From assembly GCA_024509875.1 (NCBI GenBank), contig JAMPIV010000287.1:372501-436500 (forward strand): a stretch of DNA of 64,000 bases, given 5' to 3'. The position numbers and the translations under genes were made by a program. The notes under the pieces were generated by a model that was given only the letters and a program-made list of their open reading frames with translations, ran no database searches and was not told where the DNA came from. Source of the stretch: Oreohelix idahoensis (lineage: Eukaryota; Mollusca; Gastropoda; Stylommatophora; Oreohelicidae). Shown here in pieces: positions 47,501 through 60,901 of this stretch. Each line of letters begins with the position of its first letter. Position 1 is the first letter of the stretch.

Positions 47501-49435
47501 CGCGGCCCTATGTCTTTATTACACGATCTCATCACTGCCGATGATATTAGCGATGAAACTCAATCCTCATATGAGTATGTCATTGCTCTTAGACAAAAGA
47601 TCATTGAGGCATGTAAGCTAGCAACTGCTTCATCAGAAATTGCTAAAGAGAAGGCAAGGCAGTTTGCTAACAAGAATAGATGTCTACGACAACTTTGTCC
47701 AGGTGACAAAGCATTCGTCCTACTCCCCAGTAGGGAAAATAGACTTCTTATTGCATGGAAAGGTCCGTATGCAATAGTCTCTCGGATTTCCGATGTTGAC
47801 TATGTGGTCAATATTGATGGAAAGCATAAAACTTTCCACATAAACATGCTTTCGGAATTTCACGAACGTCCGGACTATTTGCTGCCTATTTTCCAGGCAA
47901 CGGATGATGCTCCTGCACCTCACGGTCATTATTCATCCCTGTCTGTCATTCAGGATGAGGAAGCTACCTTCTCTGATGTCAACCTTCCCCTTCCAGTGGT
48001 TCCATTACATTCCACGGAATCTTGGAAAAACGTTTCTGTTTCTCCTAATCTTTCTGGTGACGAACATCGACAAGTCTCGTCGATGTTACAAACATTTCAG
48101 GATGTTCTCACTGACATTCCTGGACACACAGATGTCATAGAACATGACATAATTCTTACCGACAATAATCCAATTAGGGTTAGGCCGTATCCTATTCCTA
48201 TACACTTTCAGTCGCAAGTGGAAAAGGAATTGGATGAAATGATTCAATTAAATATAATTGAACCATCGACTTCACCATATTCTTCTTCCATGGTTATTGT
48301 CCGGAAGAAGGATAAGAACATACGAATTTGCGTTGATTATCGCAAATTGAATCAGGTCACAAAGTTCGACGCTGAACCGATGCCTTTGTTAGAAGATCTA
48401 CTGATTAGACTTTCTAATTCTAGATTCTTCACTAAACTTGACTTGTCTAAAGGTTATTGGCAAGTGCCTTTAGCAGAGCATGCCAAACCTCTTACTGCTT
48501 TTTCTACACCTAGGGGTCTATTTCAATGGAATGTTATGCATTTTGGTCTCATGAACGCCCCTGCCACTTTCGTTCGCATGATGCGTCGAATTCTGTCACA
48601 TCGTTCGGATGTCATCGCATACTTAGATGACATCTGTCTCTTCAGTGATACCTGGGAAGATCACTATTTAGGGTTATATGACTTACTGTCCACTCTACGT
48701 GAGAATAATTTGACAGCAAAACCTTCTAAAGCTTTTGTTGGTTTTGGTGAAATCTCTTTCCTGGGTCATCGTGTTGGTCATGGTCTCTTGAAGACAGAAG
48801 ACCACAATACTTCCAAAATACTGAACATCTCTGTTCCTAAAACGAAGAAACAAGTTAGGAGTCTCTTAGGTTTAATTCAATTTTATGGGAGATTTATTCC
48901 AAATTTATCTTCGATCATGGCACCTCTCTCAACATTGTTGAAGAAAGGTTCGCCTAATCTGGTCCGTTGGTCTGAAGAATGCCAATCTTCACTAGACCAA
49001 ATCAAGAATATATTTTCTTCTCCTCCCATCTTAAGATTACCTACTCTTGATAGGACTTTTGTTCTTCGGAGTGATGCTTCATCCACTGGGATTGGAGCAG
49101 CACTGATGCAAGAATATGCAAATACTCTGCATCCTGTTATGTACATTTCTAGAAAACTAAATGCGGCAGAGAGGAACTACTCGGTTTTAGACCGTGAGTT
49201 GTTAGCGATGGTTTGGTCAATTCTAAAGCTACAAAGATTCCTCCTGGGCGCACATTTCATTCTAGAGACTGATCAGAAAGCTCTTACAGCTATTCAGACT
49301 AAGAATTTGAAGAGTTCGAGATCCACTCGATATGCTATAGCTCTTCAACCTTTTCACTTCACGGTACGAGCTATCCGTGGTGCGGATAATGTGATGGCTG
49401 ACATTTTGTCTAGATGCCCACATGACTCCAACTAA
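44558..49435 (+). CDS. E2 Gag-Pol polyprotein, order GAG-PR-INT-RT-RH
   Basis: 1625 residues, no break. A second Met four codons later (44570) is an alternative start. Residues 30-135 form a charged coiled coil. A Gag domain follows at about 165-330 (FKIKLPTFSPSSDDIMFYLD), then an N/R-rich basic region. A C-x2-C ... CGH motif (C513, C516, C530, H532) stands where a CCHC knuckle might be expected. Protease active site is D566-S567-G568. The integrase zinc module is about 760-800 (HAHD ... CRSCKVC). The integrase core has D832 (AIDIIGPF), D892 (SDHGTQ) and E928 (NGLVERLN), with 35 residues between the last two. GPY/F is about 1045-1100. RT has YLDD at 1355-1358, and RNase H starts at D1506. All catalytic residues are present. 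Integrase ahead of RT is the Gmr1-like arrangement. One uninterrupted frame means all products must come by proteolysis. Confidence 0.95.
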   Translation: MLDNMSTFEHFIEQGKLLGKTGDKLEEFATARYDKAMEAEQKKLHMEAEQKKLQMQVDEKRFQMEMEKQKRESEAEERKLQLEAENKRLEKEAENERLQMQAQAEERKLQRESDERKAKMEHEEKLLALELEKLKLTSMSNGNDSNKGSSSGKANNDTFKIKLPTFSPSSDDIMFYLDRFEQACTAHNIDKAKYVYQLSGILTGKALSILNMVDEPDKSNYEVVRAALLKKYQLNEDGYRLQFKNMLPENGVEFSEFIARIRITFSRWVELSKTEKTYEGLMDLILRDKVMSSVNESFLAFLHERKPKTIKEMEDFCCQYVTAHPHITMGNSKVKEGLPVASAAPYGQNFARRFQQNFDRKGSGNFCQNHGNQFHGDSSSKNWRQPDSGRYYHPNNYKHFKRGYGNRGYSCRRPQNQTNRCSHQCEHDSNRGNWNSNQYNNYNRDNNNCRDNNNSDNFRGNNSRGRSQHKKKRYQQANAVQQETEGACNHVVDSKNFDAVTSSAFDFERANKCPQCSTLFEPGTITTLSCGHPLPALPAAVAHDGRGSLILHKGLVNDTPVSLLFDSGCTTIGVRQSLVDPSCATGRVIKCVTFGGTLEKYPTAVIRIATPFFTGDVHACLLPNPIADLIIGRIHGVRECTPQQIAAWEDNNMQATNAVVTRAQALQTPETSLNSDNEVDSQDSHLVITRDSFIKLQEEDPSLKKFFVLAKKGDPNQDTNRKSWIAMRNGVLVRMVQDSTTSAHSQILVPKSMRVQILQHAHDSQCAGHMGFARTKSRVLAAFFWPFVNKDIRIYCRSCKVCQEVKSRGPRHAAPIQAADIPIRPFQKMAIDIIGPFKVKSARGHQFILTCVDMCTRWPEAIPLKSISTTDIADALWLIFSRLGFPREILSDHGTQLISDTMSQVMSTLHIERSLSSIYHPMSNGLVERLNRTLKTLLGKITEDHPQDWDRVLPAAIFAYREVPNEHTGFSPFELVFGARPRGPMSLLHDLITADDISDETQSSYEYVIALRQKIIEACKLATASSEIAKEKARQFANKNRCLRQLCPGDKAFVLLPSRENRLLIAWKGPYAIVSRISDVDYVVNIDGKHKTFHINMLSEFHERPDYLLPIFQATDDAPAPHGHYSSLSVIQDEEATFSDVNLPLPVVPLHSTESWKNVSVSPNLSGDEHRQVSSMLQTFQDVLTDIPGHTDVIEHDIILTDNNPIRVRPYPIPIHFQSQVEKELDEMIQLNIIEPSTSPYSSSMVIVRKKDKNIRICVDYRKLNQVTKFDAEPMPLLEDLLIRLSNSRFFTKLDLSKGYWQVPLAEHAKPLTAFSTPRGLFQWNVMHFGLMNAPATFVRMMRRILSHRSDVIAYLDDICLFSDTWEDHYLGLYDLLSTLRENNLTAKPSKAFVGFGEISFLGHRVGHGLLKTEDHNTSKILNISVPKTKKQVRSLLGLIQFYGRFIPNLSSIMAPLSTLLKKGSPNLVRWSEECQSSLDQIKNIFSSPPILRLPTLDRTFVLRSDASSTGIGAALMQEYANTLHPVMYISRKLNAAERNYSVLDRELLAMVWSILKLQRFLLGAHFILETDQKALTAIQTKNLKSSRSTRYAIALQPFHFTVRAIRGADNVMADILSRCPHDSN

Positions 49436-50169
49436 TACTTCTGTTCTATATTTCCATATATTACAGAGTCATAACACACCTATATTTCTACAATAGATTA
49501 GCACATCTGTACTCACTTTATATGTACACACTATCGTGCTTTGTTGTCATCTTCTTCTTTTCGTTTTTTAAGATGATAGAGGAGGACTGAGTAGTTAATA
49601 TAAGGGCCGTTAGTTTACTAAACAGCCACAATTATTAATAATGTATTGTACCTTATGAAGCATATTAGTTATTAATTAGCATTATATTGCTTGTACTTTC
49701 TCAGAATGTCATTGTTGAGCTGAGGACTTACCTTACGAGTTCTAGATTGTGTACTTACCCTCGGAATACCAGAGCATATGTCCTGGATCGTCATGTAGTT
49801 TAACTTTACTATGTACTTATGTCATTACATGTCAAAGAATGTACTATTTAAATTTTCCTATCAGATTTGTACATCCATTTTTAAAGACAATATTAGAGTA
49901 TGCTGTTTAATGATGATTATAGTAACTTGCATACGTATATTGTGTTTACATGCTAACGTGATGTGTGTTGGTGACACCTCCCCGATGTGAATATTTTTTG
50001 AGACATATTTATTTTTCTGTTGAGGTATATCCTCACCAGACACTCTATAATTAGCCTATTGTTTGGCAATTTAATTAATTATCAGCGCATAATTCGTGCG
50101 TTTTGAGCCGCTTATCGCTTGCTCTTTGATATTGAAAAAAAAAATATGTTCCACATTTTTTTTTTTATC
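49436..50169 (+). other. E2 3' untranslated region
   Basis: AT-rich, no gene. The short frames have no motif. Confidence 0.6.
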
Positions 50170-50186
50170 GGGAGGAGGTGGTGATA
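50170..50186 (+). promoter_or_regulatory. E2 polypurine tract
   Basis: GGGAGGAGGTGGTGATA lies directly before the 3' LTR start TGTTGCGTG, the plus-strand priming position. Confidence 0.7.
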
Positions 50187-51269
50187 TGTTGCGTGATAAA
50201 TTCTCGCAACATCGTTTTATTTCAATATCTGTTTTATAACGCAAGGGCAACAACTGCTTGTAATTTATAGTCACTTTTCTCGGTAAGCATTTGTCTTCTC
50301 GCGTTGGTATCGAATGCAGTTAACTTTTGTGCTGTGGTCATTTTTGCGCTGGACTGCGCATGACTTGTCTTGTTGTTTGGTCGATCGGTTTCCGCCCACC
50401 ACTAGTGGGAGTGAGCGATTTGGAATGGCGAAAGAGATGCCTCGTTGAAGAGGGGATCTCCGCTATTTTTTGTTCTGTCAGGGATGTGTAGTCCTCTTAT
50501 GGATATTTCGTTTAGTCGAGATAATACCTCTAGTGTTTTCCCACATGTCGGGAGGCGTGATATTTCTGTGTATTTCATGAAAGCAAGGTAAATTGACTTT
50601 TTCATTAACTCTATCGATTTTGGGTCGTGAGCGATTTCGATTCATAGCCTGTCTCCGAAAGTCGTCGTCACGAGATGTTCTTTCCCAGCTCACATGTCGC
50701 TGCATTGTATTGCATCGGTTGATGCATGTACCAAGGACCATTACTTGCTACTTGGTTAAATGAACGAGGTTTAGAAAACCTTTATTATCTAGAGGATATT
50801 CTTGAGGACATTATTTATACTTCGGCAGACGTGTCTGTCTTGCTGAAGTCAAACTAAGGAGAGTGAACTGATCTCATACATCTGGTTATCTCCTGGCTGT
50901 TATAGAAAAGGATGGAGTTGTTCATCTGACTACATTTACAGCACTTTGAAATATAACATGCATCTGACTCATCATTGTAATGCTGTCTACCGTTTATTGC
51001 TGTATTGAATGTTGCTGTGATAATGACTGTTTGATGTGCCTACACATTTGCGTAACCATTTTGTCACTGTGGCGTCCACAATAAATAATGAAGAAAAACG
51101 TCAACGGCTGTTTCAAGACTCATTGACTTTATACGTCGTGAGTTTACTGACGTCCTATGTGGATTGCCCTGTTATTGTTGCATGAACATTGTTTTGACTG
51201 AACACATCTACACACTACACAAAACCAGACATGCGGATGCCATCCATCATCATATGGCATCACGCATCA
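50187..51269 (+). repeat. E2 3' LTR (1083 bp, complete)
   Basis: Starts TGTTGCGTGATAAATTC and ends CACGCATCA, so TG...CA. The E1 LTR sequence resumes at the next base. Confidence 0.9.
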
Positions 51270-52907
51270 CTCATAAAATTTTTTTATAACGTGTTTGAAA
51301 AAACCTTACGTTACGGAAATAGCCTACCATGTTAACTCCAAATTGATTGGAGCGCAACAAATATAAGACTAAACACGATTGGTCGGGCTATAAATACTAT
51401 CTTGTGTTGTTATGGGAAACGAATAGAAGGGGTACTTTTTTGAAAAGATATGTGGACGTGGTTTCATTGGGTAGAGCTGCGAATATACTTGATTCAGAGC
51501 GTCTGTTCATTGCCACATCTTGTAATAAACCTACTAAGAAGCAGTACGTTGAGCACCAGTGTATATTTGTTATAAAATAAAGCCTGGGACATCGGCAGAT
51601 CGGAGTTGGGCTATATTCATTGCCAGTCAACGAAACTGTTTATTATTCTATGAATTGTGGTAAGCTTGAAATATTCAATATCTTTTAATGAAAATTGAAT
51701 GTAAATTGTTAATTTATGCCTGTATATATGTGTAGTTCAGTAGCGAACATGATGTAAAGCCTATAATGCTCCAGCCTGAACAGAAGGTGTCGGAGGAAAG
51801 TAGAACTGCATGGAATGGCCAAACAGTACACTGACACCTAGATTATTGATTAGACAGAAATAATGCTGGAATTGCAGAGGCGTAGTAACCATTAGGGAGG
51901 GAAATACTGGTATAAAATATTTCAGATGAAGCTGATAGTTGGCCTAACGCTCTGAACTCAATGTTTGTGATGTATTGTGCTCAGTGTAGAAAGAGAGTGT
52001 AAATTAGTTATGACGTAGGAGGTTCATCCTTCTTGTTTTCAGGGACAGTGGTCTTAAAGTTATTGAGCAGCACCTGGTCAGAGCTTTGCTGAAGCCAGAG
52101 GTGGACAGCATACTCCTTGGTCCATATAGCAACCAGTGGGGTGGCTCCAGAACTCATCGAGCAGAGGAGCCTTTTTCTGCAGTCATCACTCAAGATAAGA
52201 GAGTGTGGTCATGGAGCTCAACATTATGTACCCCCATCTTAAAATGACAGTGTAAAATACAATTAAGAGGGGAATTTAATTGTTTTAATATCAGGAACTG
52301 AGAACATCTCCAATACTAGTTCCAATAAAGACAAACTATTGAAGTCATGATGACAAATACCAACAGAGCTTGAACAAAACAAAACCAGTATTACCTCATA
52401 TTACTACTACACCACTGACACACATAGGATACTATTAAAAATACATGTCACTACAAGATTCATATTGAGAAATTCTGTACATATAACTTGTAATTAAAAT
52501 TGATTGTGATTCCTGGTTCCATTTGTATTTGAATCAGGACACATATTCATTCATGACAGCAATGAATACATATTGTTATTTGAAAAGTTATCAGTGACTC
52601 CTTTAAGATATCCTTGTAGAGTGTTTTATGTATGTGAGTGTCACAGTGTTGTCAAGTGTAGTGGAATAAATTAAATTGTTTATCTGTCTGTTGTTGTTTT
52701 GACTTACACTTCATCATACACATACCCTAGACATTAAACGTAGTCATCACACTATTCCAGAATAATTCTGACTGAGGTATACATATGTGGCAGCAAGTAA
52801 GGTTATATATAATACACTACTCTTATTAGATATATATACCTTCACAGCTGATCTCAGTCAGTACACTAAGTCCCCTATAAATATTTATAACATCCCACTT
52901 TACCACA
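51270..52907 (+). repeat. E1 middle LTR, right part
   Basis: Matches 36002-37640 with about eight substitutions and two small gaps, ending CCCACTTTACCACA. The probable primer-binding site follows at 52912. The exon-like segment of LTR 1 is kept here. Confidence 0.85.
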
Positions 52908-53113
52908 TATATTGGGGTCTCGCTCTTGGGATTTTGAATCTTTACCTATTACAAATATTGGGGGTAATTCACTTCAGGAAATAATAAGAATTAAAAAGGT
53001 ATCCTTGGGTGGAATTAAATAAGGTTGAGCTCTCGGTGCCTGTGTTGTCCATTAGATATATATTTAGAGATTGAATTGTTGGTTAGACATTGTATAAACT
53101 TACCTGATAGACA

Positions 53114-53899
53114 ATGGCGGACCTAGCCAAATTTCGATCTGCTGCTGTTCAGACTGCAAAAGAGTTAGGATTAGATGGGCAAGTTATGGTTGCCTATGTC
53201 ACTACTGAATGTGACAAATTTATTGAACGCGAAGAAAGAAGGTTTGAAGCCGAAAGAAAGTTAGAGGCTGAAAGGGAAATTAAGAAGTTACAATTTGAGG
53301 CTGAGGCTAAGAAATTGCAGATTGAGGCTGAGGTAAGATTAGCTGCAGAAAGAAGAAGAGAAGAGAAGAAATTAGCTGCAGAAAGAAGGGAAGCAGAAGA
53401 AAGAAGATTGACTGCAGAGAGGGAAGCTGCAAGCAGCAAAGGGGGAGAAGAGATTACAAAGGGAACATGAGTTACGACTAAGGGAGTTTGAGTTTCAAGG
53501 CCATGCTCCTGAAAATGGTGCCAGTCCCTTTGCCTCTGATGCCACTGCTAGCCAGGGAGCCTCAACCTCAGCTATGAATTTTCATTTAGATCATTTTGTT
53601 GAGAAAGACGATGATATAGAGAGCTATCTAAATAGGTATGAAACTATTAGCTACCACGTATGGGTTAGAGAGAGAAAGGTGGAGCTTAAAGTTATCTCAG
53701 GGACTTCGTGGGGCAGCTTATGAAGTTTTTGCAAAAATGAGCAGAGGTGATCAGGAAAAAAATTATGACATGCTAAAGCAGGCTCTTTTGTTAAGGTATG
53801 AAAAGAATGCAGAATTTTATAGGAAAAAATTTAGGAATGCTAAAAACTACTGTCAGGTTATCAAAAACCTATCACCAGTTCCTCACGAATAGAGACATA

Positions 53900-53900
<1 letters not shown>
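53114..53900 (+). pseudogene. E1 Gag, second copy, degraded by insertions
   Basis: Starts like the Gag at 37847 and is nearly identical for about 200 bp. Extra bases then accumulate: small duplications and insertions in the coiled coil from about 53318, the frame lost by 53470, and later single-base insertions such as GAAACTATT near 53640 and AAAAAA at 53757. Similarity to 38570-38760 is still visible to about 54060. The steady rise in errors towards the C-rich tract points to poor consensus quality rather than biological decay. Confidence 0.8.
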
Positions 53901-56162
<2,262 letters not shown>

Positions 56163-56860
56163 CGAGCTCAACATTATGTACCCCCATCTTAAAATGACAG
56201 TGTAAAATACAATTAAGAGGGGAATTTAATTGTTTTAATATCAGGAACTGAGAACATCTCCAATACTAGTTCCAATAAAAGACAAACTATTGAAGTCATG
56301 ATGACAAATACCAACAGAGCTTGAACAAAACAAAACCAGTATTACCTCATATTACTACTACACCACTGACACACATAGGATACTATTAAAAATACATGTC
56401 ACTACAAGATTCATATTGAGAAATTCTGTACATATAACTTGTAATTAAAATTGATTGTGATTCCTGGTTCCATTTGTATTTGAATCAGGACACATATTCA
56501 TTCATGACAGCAATGAATACATATTGTTATTTGAAAAGTTATCAGTGACTCCTTTAAGATATCCTTGTAGAGTGTTTTATGTATGTGAGTGTCACAGTGT
56601 TGTCAAGTGTAGTGGAATAAATTAAATTGTTTATCTGTCTGTTGTTGTTTTGACTTACACTTCATCATACACATACCCTAGACATATAACGTAGTCATCA
56701 CACTATTCCAGAATAATTCTGACTGAGGTATACATATGTGGCAGCAAGTAAGGTTATATATAATACACTACTCTTATTAGATATATATATACCTTCACAG
56801 CTGATCTCAGTCAGTACACTAAGTCCCCTATAAATATTTATAACATCCCACTTTACCACA
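56163..56860 (+). repeat. E1 LTR 3, right end
   Basis: Matches 36941-37640 almost perfectly and ends CCCACTTTACCACA at 56860. The ATATG duplication follows at 56861-56865, which defines the LTR end for all copies. Confidence 0.9.
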
Positions 56861-56865
56861 ATATG

Positions 56866-57995
56866 GTTATGAGTTTCTTTTAGCCATAAAGAGGATGGAA
56901 AGGAAATATAGAAGACAAATGTCAAATAGGAAAAGCCATAACAGTGCATCGGAGATTAGGATATATAATGGACATAGATGTGAAGAACAGTAAATGCTCA
57001 AGCAGGAAAGATATGCAATTAAGAAGAACGATCAATGAGATAGGCGGCGGATGAAGTTTCGGAATTTCAAGATAATTCGCGTAGAGACCGTACTTCTGGG
57101 TCGGTGATAGTTTAATAAATCTGTCATAAAAGTATATGTTGTGTATAACCAATAGCAGTTAAATACGCGGGGAATAATTGGAAACGGGATAGTAAACTTG
57201 AGAGTAGATATAAAAAGGGATGATAAGTGCAAATGAAGTTATAAAGGAATTAGTAAGATAAGAAAAGGAGCAAACGCCAAAGTGCATACACCTAGTAGCC
57301 GCATGTTATTAGAATGTGGGCTCTAGTGAATTTGCATTATGTAAAGAGCTGGTACGTTAACCAGAATAATGTTTTGAAAATTGCATTGTGTAAAATGTGT
57401 AATATGAAATGGAAATTATATTAGGGGAAAATGTGTAAGTGTGATTGGAAGTGGAATATGGCAAGTCGCATTCAGGTTAGTGTGTACTTGGCTGACTGGA
57501 CCGGGGAAGTGGGAAGACAGGTGCTGGTGGAGAGAGGGACGGAGTTGATAATGGACGTAGAAAGGGAGCAGTCCCCCCGACTCTCTGTGGGAGAAATTTT
57601 TTGTTTGAAGGGGGAGAGATGTGTGAACGGTGGTTTGGTTTTAGAAAAATAAGTGAGTGTAGATAAATGGTTTGAAAAAATTAATGGAGTTGTTAAAAGA
57701 CTGTTCGTCTTTGTTGAAGGGAAGTGATATGTATGGAGGAGTGCTTTGGGCAAAGGTAGGAAATTCCGTGGTTTCCACTTGGAAGATGTAGTAGTTATGT
57801 TTAGAGTTAAGCATATTAAGTGAGTTCAAAATTGTTGTGGGACAAATTTGCATGTAAAGTTTTTGTAATAAGAATTGAAGAGACGTGTATGGTTTTGAGT
57901 CAAATCATCAAAGGGAGATAACTTGGAATTACGTCCCTTGTAAGTTTTGGGTGGGTGAGCAAGAAAACAATACGCACGAGTAAGTTGTGGTAGGA
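56866..57995 (+). other. E3 3' region, right part
   Basis: Continuation of the purine-biased E3 3' region after the E1 array. No credible gene; frames at 57431-57652 lack motifs. The last 365 bp match the older relic at 15776-16140, including the CAAAGGGAGATAAC motif at 57909-57922. Confidence 0.6.
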
Positions 57996-58865
57996 TGAAA
58001 ACATTTTTAGGAGTGAACGGAGAATGTTAGAACGGGGATTAAGAGGTCTGATTTTGAACGCGTTGAGCGTAAGTTAGCAAGTGTGTGCTAGAGAGATGGT
58101 AGTTTTTTGGAAGTTCATTAGTGAGCGAGGTTTTTGATATTCATGTCTCTGGAAACAAGCCATTTTGATGTGGTTGGCTACTGTGGTTACAGACACGCCA
58201 TAACAAGAGTTATGTTATCAAGTTGTCAAGGTTTTGTGCTTTTTCAAGACAGCAGGTATGATTGCAGTTTATATTGAAGATATAATTTTTTTGTTAGATA
58301 AAACAGAGACAGACGTAGTGATCAGGTAAACTGGTAGAAAATCAACATCCCTGGCAGTTGTAGGCCAGTCTTCGAGCAAGATACACCAGAAGGTCACTAA
58401 GTGAAAAGTTATAAAGATAAATTAACTTTCTTAGAAGATCAACCAGGTGACATAGCAGTGAAGAAATTATACAAAAGCAGATCAGTGACAGATATCTACA
58501 AGAATATGATTTTCGGATGTTCGCTGAATTGAGAAAATGTACGAATGGGAATTATATCAAATTGAATGTATAAATCTATGAGATAAATTCACAGAAGAGA
58601 GAAGTGGATTCTACTTTACGTAAATAAAACTTTGAAGTTCGTTTTACTGCTGTTGGAGGACAGTGTATCAACAGAGTTAGAAACCATTAATCATCAGTAC
58701 GTCTTGTCTAACAGTGCATTTCATCACTTGTTTACATCAGAGTGTTTACATTGTCTGCTCACACATGCTGACCACTGGTTAGGGCAGTGATCTAAACCTC
58801 TAACATCAACACTATACAAACACTATAAAGAAATGAAAACCTTAACCCACACTATCACGGCCACA
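57996..58865 (+). repeat. E3 3' LTR
   Basis: Starts TGAAAACATTTTTAGG and ends TCACGGCCACA. Pairs with 24177-25048 at roughly 96 percent by eye. Confidence 0.85.
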
Positions 58866-59323
58866 TCTGCAAGAGTGATGCGGCTTGTGTTTGGAAGTGA
58901 GCGGACGTATGTGTTTTGAGCTCCTGCAGCATTTTGTGTTTTTCCTGAACTATTCCATCACCAGGACATCAATATACTTTGTTGAAGTGTCCCTGTCTTA
59001 TTCTAGTAAGGAAGTGTGTGCCTATTCATAAAGGTGTCAAAAGGACTGTGTTATTGTTAAATAAAGTTTGAAAAATTGCAATTGACCAGCGTTTGATAGT
59101 GAACGGACAAGACTACTACGTATTACTGCATTTGCCTTTGGGCCTATATATCTGTTACCATGGAGCTTTTTGTCAAGTCGATTAAAATGCATATTTGTAA
59201 AATTGTGAAGGAGGTGTTTGTCTGCTCAGTGCAGTTATGCTGATTTCGTGTTGTGTTACTGCCCCTAGAGTCTACTTGGCCACGGAGAACATCTCCGGAA
59301 TATTTAACAATACGACGCGTATC
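58866..59323 (+). repeat. E4 5' LTR, partial (inferred)
   Basis: Inferred from the E2-like primer-binding site that follows and from the CA end (GACGCGTATCA). A polyadenylation signal AATAAAG occurs near 59062. The LTR start is missing or lies beyond the E3 junction. Confidence 0.5.
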
Positions 59324-59345
59324 AGTTTTGGTGGCCTCAAGCCGG
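59324..59345 (+). promoter_or_regulatory. E4 primer-binding site (probable)
   Basis: TTTTGGTGGCCTCAAGCC follows the LTR end and matches the E2 site TTTGGTGGCCATAAGC with two changes. Confidence 0.55.
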
Positions 59346-59363
59346 GATCATGAACATACTATA

Positions 59364-60899
59364 CTGTTCAATAAAAGAAACGCATAGCTATCCGAGGGCG
59401 CATTTTTATGAGTTTGTAAGTAAAATTTGGTGCTAGGGTATATAAAAACCAGCCTCAAATGTTCTTTACAGTGTCAAATGCACGTGCACGTGTTGACCTG
59501 AATTGCGTTCGTTTTTGTAATCGTTACAACGAAGTGGTCAATAGTGTTTATGACGCAATTTTTGACCACAGCTCATGTTGCGCGCACGTGAAAGCAACAA
59601 AATTTGGGGTGAACACTATTCACTGACTACGCAACTGAAACCCTATAAAAGGATAACGCTACCAAAAAAAAAATTCAGTTCATTTTCAAGCAGACATGTA
59701 TGGCGTCTCTATCGATAAATTTAAGGAACATTGCTATTGGCCAACTGCATGCAGGCAAAAGTCAAAGTCAGGTTACCAAGCATCTAAACGTGCATCAGAG
59801 TACCATCAGTCGACTTTGGCACTGGTTCTAAGCCACTGGCTCAGTTGAAGACCGGCATCGCAGTGGACGACCCAGAGTGACAACAGCAGCGGAGGATCGC
59901 TTTATTCGGCTTCGTCAACTCGGAGACCGGTTTACAACAGCTTCCTCAACTGCCCAGTCATTGCCTGCAGGAGGTCATGTGTCTGATCAAACTGTCCGGA
60001 ATAGACTGCATGACGCTGGACTTTGGGCACAACGACCTCACCGAGGACATGTCCTTACGCGCCGCCATCGCCAAAATCGACCTCTTTGGGCCAACCAGCA
60101 TCGTCCCTAGGCAGCTGACAATCAATGGAGACGTGTCTGGTTTAGTGACGAATCTTTCTTTTTGTTGCAGCGTCATTATAGACGGCGTAGGGTCTACCCT
60201 AAGCGAAATGAACGTTTTGCCCAAAATTGCGTTGATGAAGCTCCGCCGCACGGTTGTGGAGGTGCAATGGTGTGGGGAATGATCAGTTACAACGGAAAGA
60301 GTCAACTGGTGCACATTGAGGGAGGCTTGAATGCGCAAAGATACGTCAATGAAATTCTTCGACCCCATGTCCTTCCACTTTTGGCTGCCCAAAGGTCTGT
60401 GTTTCAACAGGACAACGCCAGACCCCATTGTGCACGGTTGACCATGCAGTTCCTGACTCCCAACAACATTCTCACCCTTCCCTGGCCATCCCTGTCTCCA
60501 GACATGAGTCCGATTGAGCACCTGTGGGATGAGCTGCATAGACGTGTTTGTCGCCGAGACGTTGCTCCAGTCAATCGTCGTGATCTGTTCCAGGCACTCC
60601 AGGAAGAGTGGGCAGCCATCCCACAGGCCCACATCAGACGTCTGATCGCATCCATGCCCAGGAGATGCCAGTCGCTGATCGATGCAAGAGGCGGCCACAC
60701 ACCATACTAACGGGAAAGCCCGTACGCCAAAAAACTCTCTTTACCCAGATGCAAAACAACTGTCAATTGATTGGGTGAACCCTAAGGTATTCTTGTGTGC
60801 AATTTGAACAATTAACTCATTAAATAAAAAAGTTATTGAATGTCAAAATTATGGCTATGTGTGTGCCTTCAGTAGCTATGCGTTTCTTATTTTGAACAG
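59364..60899 (+). mobile_element. Tc1-type DNA transposon C
   Basis: Well-kept inverted ends: CTGTTCAATAAAAGAAACGC on the left and, in reverse complement, CTGTTCAAAATAAGAAACGC on the right, both continuing ATAGCTA. TA duplications lie at 59362-59363 and 60900-60901. Length is 1536 bp. It inserted within 40 bp of the E4 primer-binding site. Confidence 0.9.
59700..60710 (+). pseudogene. Tc1-like transposase (DD34E) with two nonsense codons
   Basis: A single frame of 336 codons from ATG 59700 (MASLSINLRNIAIGQLHAG) to TAA 60708-60710 (RGGHTPY). It is broken only by TAA at codon 44 (59829-59831) and TAG at codon 137 (60108-60110). The helix-turn-helix region includes SQSQVTKHLNVHQSTISRLW. The catalytic set is complete: WFSDES, QQDNARPHCARL, SPDMSPIEHLWDE, with 34 residues between the last D and E. 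No frameshift is needed, so this is the best-preserved transposase of the three Tc1 copies. As read it would make only short peptides. Confidence 0.9.
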
Positions 60900-60901
60900 T
60901 A

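Larger units (their letters stand above)
42091..51269 (+). mobile_element. E2: young, apparently intact Gmr1-type LTR retrotransposon
   Basis: LTR (42091-43124, lacking its first 49 bp), primer-binding site, 1.4-kb leader, one 1625-codon Gag-Pol, 3' region, polypurine tract, full 3' LTR (50187-51269). The LTRs differ at 3 of about 1034 shared positions. Domain order is GAG-PR-INT-RT-RH. It lies inside the E1 middle LTR. The left junction is not clean, so no target duplication can be read. Confidence 0.9.

Noticed and set aside
59958..60698. 246-residue minus-strand open frame
   Set aside because: It is the antisense of the Tc1 C transposase, whose plus-strand frame carries the DDE motifs.
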